Origin: Grammothele lineata
Lineage: Eukaryota; Basidiomycota; Agaricomycetes; Polyporales; Polyporaceae
Direction of reading: 5' to 3'
DNA: 64,000 bases
Assembly (NCBI GenBank): GCA_002150815.3
Contig: NDFF03000109.1
Coordinates: 310,001 to 374,000, forward strand
Shown here: positions 55,792 through 64,000 of the stretch, one piece after another
Numbering within the stretch: position 1 is the first letter of the stretch
Layout of the letters: each line of letters opens with the position of its first letter
Notes under the pieces: generated by a model
Seen by the model: the letters and a program-made list of their open reading frames with translations, nothing else
The model's database searches: none
What the model was told of the DNA's origin: nothing
Position numbers and translations under genes: made by a program

Positions 55792-58700
55792 TCAACATGC
55801 AAGGAACCCCGACTGCCTCCACGCAGCGACCCAGGTTCGCGCGTCCCTCTCCGTGAGCTCCGGCAGCGCCGCAAGCGTCTCGGACGCCGCCCGCGCGTTC
55901 TCCGTGGCGATGTTCAGTGCACTCGCCGGGCCCGCTCCCGTATCCGACTTGGCCCACGCTCGGAACCAGTCGAGCAGCGACATCGCGGGGTTGCGACGAG
56001 GGTCTGCGTCCGCGTCCTCGAGTGTTTCAAGGGCGTCGAGCCAGCGAGGGAAAGGGACGAGTGGGACGCCGAGCTCGTGAGCGATAGGTGCCATGATTGC
56101 ATTCCAAGGCGTGGGGGATGGGTGTGAGAGGTGGACTATGGGCGTATATGCCCGACGGAGCTCGACGAACGCGCGGGCAGCGGGGTAGCTTGGGATGAAT
56201 GCTGCGTTCTGGATGCGCGAGATGAATGGATGAGATCTTCATGCGAACACAAAGGAGTGGTGCGTACTATGCCAGCGTCGGGGAGGCACCGTGTGAAGAG
56301 GGCTGATTTGACGAGTGCAGGGAACCACTCCCTTTCGTTCCAGTGGGCAACTTTGTTGCCACACACCTGGCCCAAACGCACAGTCGTCGCTGGGAGACCG
56401 GTCCGCTCCGTGACGGCTTGGATTATCTTCTCAGAGACCCACTTCGCTGCCCCATACCCGGAGCCGAGGGCGGAAGAGGCAGGGGCCGGCATCTCACCGA
56501 TAGGCTGGTCCCCGCTGGCTTCTGTAGCAGCGTGAGTGGCACGAGAGGGTAACCGAGCTCGCCGATACACGTACCACGGAGAACGCCTATGGAGCTGACA
56601 AACTGAAACTTCGGGGCATCTGTATATGGCGAGCTCAGGGCGAGTTCGAGTAGGTTCCGGACAGCCTTAATGTCGTCATCGAAGGTAGACAATCCGACAA
56701 GGAAGTCAACTTTCCAAGCTATGGAGAGAATCAACTATATGGGGATGCTGTTTTTAACCACTGCTAACCGTTATGCATGATATGGGTGATGGATTGTCGA
56801 ATCTATGAGGCTAAGGCGTCAGGACATATACGTTACGTAACATCGCCTGTACGCACCTCTTCTAGTAGCGTGGAGCCAAGGCCGAAACCAGAGACTTCAA
56901 GATCAACCTCCACCATCCTGAATTTGGGCGTGTCCAGTAACGACGCGTCGAGTCCTCGTTTGCGGAAGCGTGCTTTTTGCCTTTCCACTGCCTTTGACTT
57001 TCGCCGGTTGAATGCGTACAACAACCCAACACCATCGTCCTTCAACAAATGCTCCAACACATCACAGCCAAAGCCTCCAGTCGTTCCTGTGATCAAGACT
57101 ACGTCCGTCGTAACATCGCGCGGCCGCAGGTTGTCGGGACGTGAACCGAGGGTAGAGATATAACGTTCCGCCATCTGCTCTAGGTCCAGCGCAGAGACTT
57201 CAATCGTAGGTACTTGCGAAGAGTCTTGCACTGTGCGCAGCACCACATCGACCAATGAGTCGATGGTCGGGGCCTTGAAGACAGCATCCGCAGGAAATCG
57301 GCCGGCCGCGGAGGACGAAGTCTCGCGGATCGCGCGAAGAATGGTGTTCCGGATCCACGTTGCCTGGAGGCTGGCCTAAGTTGAGCGGTGATGGATTCCT
57401 GAACTCAAATACATCAACACGTTACCTGTCGCAGCCTGTTCGGAAGATGTTGACGTCATCAGGGATCGGGCGGACGAGCACCCTCTGCACGACTGTGCGC
57501 ACGAATTTCTTCGTACGCTCTACATCCCAGGTGGCAGGAAGTGCAACGTCCGCCTGCGCAGTTCGCTCGACTTGAGCATACAGTTCTTCGATCTCTTGCG
57601 CGTATCGTTGTAGGAGGGGAGTGCGGCGAAGGGTATTTTTGGCGTTGTACTCGAAGGGCTTCGAAGGGTCATTGACGAGAATCATCTAAGCGATGTCAAG
57701 CTCTATTCAGTGGCAGTGTTGAAGGATAATGGGAAATCAGACCTCTTTGAAGATGCGAGAATGCTGTGGTGCGTATGCATTTGCTTGTTCAACACTTTCC
57801 CTACATGTGATGTGGTTAGGGCGAGTCGGCCTGCGGAATGGAAATTTTACCAAATGTGGTTGCGGAATTTCTCGAGGAGCGTTTGATCCCGCGGGTCGAA
57901 TGCAAAATCTGGACAAGGCTGAACGAGCACTCCGTTCTGGAATTTGCCACTACCGAATACGATGCAATCTTCAACGCATGGGTTCTCTTTGATGATGCGC
58001 TCTTGCATTCACACAAGTTAAAAGACGACAGGTGTCTAGGGGAGCAACGCGCACCTATTGGCAGAGGGTTCGTCTGCCCGTTCGGTATCTCAATCAGCTG
58101 ACCGATTATACGAGATATTACGTCGAACTTACCTTCTCACCATTCGATAAGACAATCTGGTCGTCCCTCCGGCCAAGCAGCTTCCATAGCCCGGGACGCG
58201 TCGGATGAGGTGCCACGAGATCATTCGTAGCGTATGCGTCGAGTTCTCCAACTTTCGTGTTTACGGCAGCGAGCGGGCATTCTGGAGGTGACTATATGGA
58301 AGTCAATCAAATGCCGTTCGACGGTATAGACTAGCTGCGCTTACTAGCACTATTATCTCGAATTTGCCATCACCAGCGTCGACTTGAACCGTCTGTACCC
58401 ATGGGGTAATGGAGAACCATGGCCAGTCCATCCCAGGATTGGCTACGAGTAGAATGTCTGAGCATGTAAAAATGATGTCGGGAGCGAGCCTACCTGGTAT
58501 CAGATTTGCCACCGCGCCAACTTCGGTACTACCAGCACTCGTGAGCGGATAGTCTTTCGATCGTCACCGATCGTCACTCAACTTACCACCCGTACCCTAC
58601 GGCCAAGGAGATACCCAAAGACGCTAGTTCGTCTCCGACCTCTTGCTTAAGCTCTGCACCGCCAAGAATCTAATGGAGAAGTTTGAGTTGGGCAGGACGG

Positions 58701-59929
58701 CGATCAGGAAGCATGAAGCAGCTCACTAATCCTCCAATCCGCTGCATATGCTTAACCTTCTCCGGATCTCGAGCCCACACCTGCAATCGTACGATCACTA
58801 TTTGACGGTCGGTATATTCGCATGGAGCCTCTTACCTCTACAAAGGGAGGAGCAGTCACAATGCGGTCTGTTTGTGTCGCTACCACCCCCTCAAACACGT
58901 TCTCCGTGTTGGGGACGATGGGCGGATCTGTTGGCGGGAATACAGCCATGATTGCGCCGGTTACGGCCTGAAGTGGTATTAAATCCGATCTACTGACGCA
59001 AGAAGCTTCATGATTACTCACTGCTACAGAATAATACGATATGCCTTGAGCATGGAACATAGGAACCCCGTGGAGCGAAAATGTCAGGCCGGTGAAGTCC
59101 ACCTCCCCATACCCTAGATCATAGGGGTATCAGTCGAGAACGACTTCGCGCATGCCCAGAACGTTACATACAGGGCGTTGTTCCTCTACTGACCATTCTC
59201 TTATGCGTCCAGTAAATCGGTTTCGGGTGCCCAGTTGAACCTGTCCACCCATGTCAGCATTTGGCGAAGATTAGGACGACATATTTTCCTTACCAGACGA
59301 ATGCAAGATCATCGCGACGTCATTCACGTCGTCCTCCGTGGACCACGGACATTCGGTACCATAATCCGGAACATCATCCGAGAATAGCTGCGTGAACGTC
59401 TGCACGGGGTGGAGTGTCACACCAGCCACTTCTCGCGCCGCCTCCTCTGCGATGTCGAGCATGTACCGGTCGTTAGACACCAAGACATGACGACATCCAG
59501 TGCGTCGCAAAAGATCAGCAACTGCTGCCGCCCCATTGCGGACAGACACCGGGAACAGGATATGTCCCGCCCGCAAGATACCCACAGAAGTGAATGTGTA
59601 GGTGATGGAATCTGGTGGGCCGTGACAGAGTTAGGGCGACGTTCGGACAGAGGTCAAAACGAGTGTAACAACTCACCGATGTTTGCTAGGATGGCCACAG
59701 GGACCCGCTCCTCGCCGTTCACAAAAGAGCGAACATAACGTGCAACTCTCCGAATGGCGAGGATGGCTTCGGCATACGTGATCGTCTTCAGACCTTCATG
59801 GTCGTGAAAGCGAAAGACAGGATATTGAGCGTTCTCCCGGGCGTTCCACTCGTATAAACCCGGTATTGTTGCTGTTCCCGCGGCAATAACCGAGCGCGGG
59901 GAGTGGAAAACTGTCTTGGGCGCTGGCAT
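55792..59929 (-). CDS. Adenylate-forming reductase (A-T-R, NRPS-like)
   Basis: Single-module enzyme expected to adenylate a carboxylic or amino acid, load it on a carrier thiol and reduce it to an aldehyde or alcohol. Start MPAPKTVFHSPRSVIAAG. A domain: ITYAEAILAIRRVARYVRSF, the P-loop-like LHSSGSTGHPKPIYWTHKRMVS, FHAQGISYYSVA, LILGGAELKQEVGDELASLG, GYGSTEVGAVANLIP, DLVAPHPTRPGLWKLLGRRDDQIVLSNGEKTNPLPIE and IIKENPCVEDCIVFGSG. The T domain ends FRTGCDSLQATWIRN, with the phosphopantetheine serine just after an intron. R domain: VVLITGTTGGFGCDVLEHLL (NADP-binding GTTGGFG), FVSSIGVLRG, and SGYGAAKWVSEKII (YxxxK). Ends AWRQSGFLAC at 55792. More than a dozen exons; all core motifs present, so likely functional. 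Substrate class cannot be read by eye. Confidence 0.88.
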
Positions 59930-60752
59930 GGTGCGGGCTTGCTTGCGGCGTGCGGGATAGAGCGGGTCACCCGGTCATCTCTGGTGCATATATATGCGCA
60001 GGAACCACGTCGTTGGCGCCCGGCGAAACAGTGAAACCACGCCTTGCGCACAGTTCTCGGACGTTCTGTCCCGGGCGGATTCGCAAAGGAAAGGCCTGGT
60101 AAGGTGGAAGATGCGCAGGTCAGTTTCGTGATTGCACCTATGCCGCGATCCCGGTCAGCCCGGAAGATCTGCCAACGCGAGCCTTCTGTGTGTGAGGCCT
60201 GCTGTTAGAACCCGGATTCTGTGGGATAGAGAAGTTGTGCACTTACCCGTGACCCGGGGCGGTTCGTGACGAGCACAAGGTGAGTAAACTTATACAGTAA
60301 TTCTATGCCAAGTCGCGCCACAAAGACGCTGGATGTAACTCTCACCGGTAAAAGATGCGATGATGAGACGCTTTATCGGCGCTGAAAATAGATATAAGGA
60401 TATGCTATATGAAAGATACGACGGGGTAACTAGTACAAGGAGCGTAGTGCAAAGAGAGGACGGATAACCGAGTAACCCATAGCAAGCAATAAGATACGAA
60501 GACATGACAAGCGTGTATCTCGCCAATACACTGACAAGCGAAAGGACGGACCTTCGAGCACCCAGGCTCGCCATAGTCCGGGAATCTGCGAATCGGATAT
60601 ACGGAGATAAGCGTGGACAATGAGTGGTATGAATGGCGAAGAGGGGAGTATGTGCAGCATATGACGGAATCGAGTGCAGTAGATAGATCTAGAAAGCGGA
60701 AGCAAAGCAGGCATCGACGTAGCGGGACGGAAGTCGTAGGCCTGCTCACCGG
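59930..60752. other. Intergenic region between the reductase start and the ESDGGY gene stop
   Basis: Reductase promoter on the left and the 3' flank of the next minus-strand gene on the right. Minus-strand open frames at 60290-60760 are Leu/Ser/Tyr-rich without motifs and I leave them uncalled. Confidence 0.45.
59986..59997 (-). promoter_or_regulatory. TATA palindrome of the adenylate-forming reductase gene
   Basis: Perfect palindrome GCATATATATGC 57-68 nt upstream of the start at 59929. Confidence 0.55.
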
Positions 60753-63505
60753 TCACCGCGTGGGACTCAATCCTTCCTCCAGCTTGGGCACAGGCGGGAT
60801 TACGTCCTTGCCGTACATCGCCTCGACGCGCTCGACGAACTTTGCGCGAATCGCGGCGCTCCGCTCGTTGTCGAGGAAGCTATACCGGCTCCCAGCGTCC
60901 GTGTTCGCCTCGCTCCACACGCTCGACCGGTCCCCGCCCTCCTCGTCGACGCCGAGGTAGACCGTCTCGCGCTCGTACCCGGCGACGATCCCCGCGAGTG
61001 TGTCCCGCGCGGACATGACGTCCGGCACGCCTAACCGCCCATCGGCGCCTTTCGCGCCCTTCGCTTCCTGCTGGGCGCGGAAGCCCGCGAGGATAGCGCG
61101 CACGTCCGGCGAAGGCTCGGCCGAAGGGACCGCCGTCGTGGGCGGTGAGGAGAGATCCCCCTCGTCCTCCCCGTAGTCGATCCACGATCCCTCCCGCGGC
61201 GCGCCGAGCGCCGAATTCGCGCGGAGCTGCGGAGCAGGAAGCTGCCTATCCAGCTCAGTACCGGGCCAGCCGTTGCTCGACGTGTACGGCTGCGCGGAGG
61301 CGGGTCCCCGCTGGACGACGACGCGCTCCTGTGACGGCCACCTATCGTGCCCAGGCGCGTACGGGCTCGCGGAAGCGGGCCCGCTGTCATTACGCATCGC
61401 GCGGTCGACCGCTTCGCGCGTCATCTTCGACGTCTGCTGCCTCAACGTAGTCGTTTGCTCCCGTGGCAGCACGGGCGCCGTGGGGAACGGTGAGACCCGG
61501 CCGCGCTTCACCGGCGGGGTGGGCTCCACGATCCTAGGCACGTCCATCGTGACCTGCCTGGAGAGCGGGTGCGGCGCCGCAGTGTTTGGCCGCGCTTCGC
61601 GGTCGATGGGGGACGCAGCAGGGCGCTGGCCAGCTTCCGCGGGCGCAGAACGTGGGAAGCGCGAAGGCGACGCGTCCATCATGCTCCAGGAGGGACTCGT
61701 GCTTCGCGAGATGTCTGACGGAACGTCCGGAAGCGGCCCTCTGGGCGGTGGGCTGGGAGGTGGTAGGTCATAGTAGGCAAGAACGTGAGGGCGCGTGACG
61801 GTTTGGCTTGGAGACTCGAACATAGATGACGAGAGGCTCGTTTTAGAAAGATGGCCGTGGGCCTCGCTGATCGCAGGGGGAGTGGTGGGCGCGGGGGTTA
61901 CCAGAACATAATCAGGATCAGGGGATGGGGGTATCCGCCCAGGATGCTGGCCATTCGTGGGAGTAGGGGGAGTAAGGGTAAGGGGCATGGGGATGTGCTT
62001 CGGTGCAAGGGTAGTCGTGTTCGGCGCAGAGATCTTGGGTCGCGCACGAACGGATTTCGACGGGGTCAAGGCAGGCGTAGGCGAACCCGGAGACAGTGGA
62101 CTGTTCGGACCATCGGTTGGAGAGAATGGACGGAATCTGGAGGGGGACATCGACCGGCCATTGGGACTTGCGCCGCGGCGGAAGGTGGACAAGAAGTCGA
62201 TGCTGGGAGAACGTACCGACTCCGCGTCTCGGAAAGCACTCGTCAAGCCCTCTCCAGAATGAACTCCGTCCGACATCTCGTCAGGCTCAACCGTGGTCGC
62301 ATCGGGGCTGTCTATCAGCTCGGTGGACGCGAAAGAGTCTTCGCTAGGGCGGAAGGTGCTCGTGGTGGCTTCGGAAGGTACGGGCGAGTCGCGAGGATCG
62401 GAAACAAGGGGGGTATTTGACCGACTGAACTTGTCCGCGATGGGGTGGGCCAGGACAGGGAGGGCAGGAACGGGAGGGGCGTCGCGCTGCGAGTCGAGCG
62501 AGTCTTGCTTTTTCCGAGACTTGGAGTTCAGCCTGAAGAACCGCTTCTTCTTGCTGGCCTCGGACAAGTATCCGCCGTCCGACTCGTCCGCATCGCCGCT
62601 CGTCGGGGCAGCAGCGTTCTTCTTGCGAGACTTGCTCCGGGAAAAGCTGGACGAGTAGCCCCTGTCCGTCTCGTAGTCCGTGGCCTCGTCCCCGCCCTTT
62701 GCCTTGGACTTGTCCTTCTTCTCCTTTTTGCTCTTCTTGCGCTTCGCAGTAGACTCGGAGACGTACCCGCCATCGCTCTCATAGTCCGTTGCGCCACCTT
62801 CGCCCTCCCCAGCCTTGCCCTTCTTCGCCTTCTTCTCCGCCTTTTCCCTCTCCTTTTTCTCCTTTTTCTCCCTCTTCTCCCGCTCCTTCTTCGCTTTCCC
62901 GCTCTCGCTCATATAGCCTCCATCGCTCTCGTACCCATCCGGCCGCGGTTTCCGTAACCTTCCCTTGCCGCCCGACTGTGACGGCACCGGAGAGGGCGCA
63001 GCGGGGGAGATGGGGCGCTCGGCGGCCGCGCTGAGATCAAACTGCAGCGTGCGACCGCCAGGGTCTGGGGTGAGCGCGTTGCGCTTGTAGGGTGCTTGCA
63101 CGGAGGTGTCGACGCTGAGGGCGTCTTTGCCGTTGACGAGGATCCCGATTCCAGCTCCTGGCTGGAGACGCGGCGCGACTCCAGCGGAAAGGTTCGACTC
63201 TTCCGACGTCGCGGTGGAGGCGTACGTGAGGCTCGGCGAGTTGGCCTGAACGGGATCGACAAAGCGTGGTTGAGGACGGGACGGAGAGAACAAAGGCGAT
63301 AGGGGATGCGCACCTCGGTCTCCTCCTCTTCCTCCTCGTCAACCGCGTTAAATATCCAGTTCGCGACTGTGCGGTTCGAGCCAACGCCGAGTTCGAGCGC
63401 GCTTTCGAGGATAGATGCCCGCAGGACGGAGCCGCGGGCTTCGGTGTTCTGTTCGACGCGCTGAGGGCGCGGGCGCGCGCTCGTCGCTGGTGATGTCGAG
63501 TTCAT
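60753..63505 (-). CDS. Large disordered protein with ESDGGY repeats
   Basis: Two exons: 63505-63314 (MNSTSPATSARPRPQRVEQNTEARG..., with ASILESALELGVGSNRTVANWIFNAVDEEEEEETE) and 63245-60753. The first exon may form a small helical domain; the rest is low-complexity, rich in Ser, Pro, Lys and Glu. Between about 62975 and 62565 the unit ESDGGYxSES occurs four times, once as YETDRGYSSS, separated by long Lys/Glu runs (KKEREKREKKEKKEREKAEKK) that could form single helices. Many SP and TP sites suggest a phosphorylated scaffold or cytoskeleton/polarity protein. The C terminus regains some order (DVMSARDTLAGIVAGYERE, SAAIRAKFVERVEAMYGKD) and ends KLEEGLSPTR. No enzymatic motif; function not assigned. 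Frame intact for more than 830 codons in exon 2. Confidence 0.85.
62565..62975 (-). repeat. ESDGGY coding repeats with Lys/Glu spacers
   Basis: Four degenerate units in the protein: ESDGGYMSES, ESDGGYVSES, ETDRGYSSSF and ESDGGYLSEA, each followed by a basic stretch of 15-50 residues. Confidence 0.8.
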
Positions 63506-64000
63506 CGAAAAACGAGAACAAGAACGAAAAACGAAGGAAAGGACGATGACAGCCTAGGCTGGCGTCGAGCCGAGCTCAGAGAGAGAAACCGAAAGAAGGT
63601 GGTGGTGGGTCGGAGCGACTCGCGGGGCCGGGGGGAGGGGCCTGACGTGACGTAAGGGCGTGATATTTGCTGAGTATTGGGCGCGCGTTGAATCTTCTAG
63701 CTGGGCATGCACCCCCAGCGTTGCGCCGTATCTATGGCATCCCTCTCGGTCGGGATTCTAGTGGACATGAGCTAGTATTAAATGATGTAGTACATAACTA
63801 GTGTAATATCAAAACGGGAGAGAGGCCCGCGGAGGCCCGTCCTCTCGCGCGGCGGTGCTATGTCGCGCGCGCGGGATGGAGTCGCCTTCGCGTGCCCTCC
63901 GCCGCGTCTGTGACTCGTTCTGGGATCAAGCGCGTGAGTGAGCGAAGAGGCCCTGAACGAAGCAAAGACGCGACGATACACACACAACAAAAAACGCCCA
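63506..64000. other. 5' flank of the ESDGGY gene
   Basis: Promoter side of the last gene. A minus-strand frame at 63778-63990 is short and without motifs. Nothing else seen to the window end. Confidence 0.45.

Noticed and set aside
58640..58690. In-frame stop within the adenylation domain of the reductase
   Set aside because: It lies inside a short intron (GTGAGC...ATTAG); splicing joins MQRIGGL to ILGGAELKQ as expected for the family.
1..64000. One large biosynthetic gene cluster
   Set aside because: FMOs, P450, oxidase, MFS and A-T-R genes are separated by clear housekeeping genes (nse4, rrp42, sld5, tvp38-like) and no shared promoter motif was seen across them.

Overview
The window is nuclear DNA of a filamentous basidiomycete, most likely a wood- or litter-associated agaricomycete of polypore type (inference). 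The genes are split by many short GT-AG introns of about 50-80 nt, GC is moderately high, and both strands are densely coded. The families present fit this: salicylate-hydroxylase-like FAD monooxygenases, a multi-intron P450, an A-T-R adenylate-forming reductase, a polyporopepsin-like protease and F-box proteins. There are no operons, rRNAs or CRISPR arrays, and I found no convincing tRNA or intact transposon.

Layout. 0-1.5 kb: 3' part of FAD monooxygenase FMO-1, with an apparent frameshift. 2.4-4.4 kb: secreted aspartic protease (-). 5.1-7.7 kb: F-box/Cys-His protein (+). 9.2-11.1 kb: FMO-2 (+), convergent with a P450 (11.2-13.6 kb, -). 14.4-16.1 kb: Nse4, the SMC5/6 kleisin (+). 16.7-20.2 kb: CNNM/Mam3-type transporter (+). 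20.2-22.3 kb: no recognisable gene. 22.3-23.6 kb: D-amino-acid-oxidase-like flavoenzyme (+), convergent with an MFS transporter (23.8-25.5 kb, -). 25.9-27.7 kb: FMO-3 (-). 29.1-31.1 kb: Xaa-Pro aminopeptidase (-), divergent from exosome subunit RRP42 (31.4-32.6 kb, +). 32.7-36.6 kb: head-to-head pair of GH5 genes. 36.7-41.4 kb: tandem FMO-4 and FMO-5 (-). 42.0-43.1 kb: GINS subunit SLD5 (-), divergent from a ZIP metal transporter (43.5-45.8 kb, +). 46.2-48.0 kb: F-box protein (+). 48.2-50.9 kb: second F-box/Cys-His paralogue (-). 52.5-55.0 kb: TVP38/VTT membrane protein (+). 55.8-59.9 kb: adenylate-forming reductase (-). 60.8-63.5 kb: large disordered protein with ESDGGY repeats (-).

How it fits together. 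Housekeeping genes (nse4, mam3-like, rrp42, sld5, ZIP, tvp38) alternate with families that duplicate locally. Five FMO copies lie within 41 kb and are interspersed with other redox and hydrolytic genes. FMO-4/FMO-5 form a segmental duplication whose unit included the 3' end of sld5: a decayed sld5 relic lies upstream of FMO-4, while the intact sld5 lies upstream of FMO-5. Exon structure splits the FMOs into two groups: FMO-1/2/3 share an 18-nt micro-exon and an intron before the DGF motif, and FMO-4/5 lack both boundaries. The GH5 genes are an inverted duplication around a 386-bp spacer. I see accessory metabolic capacity (aromatic hydroxylation, carboxylic acid reduction, D-amino acid oxidation) but no sequence evidence that these genes form one pathway. 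Exon junctions were read by eye from splice signals and paralogue comparison and are approximate.
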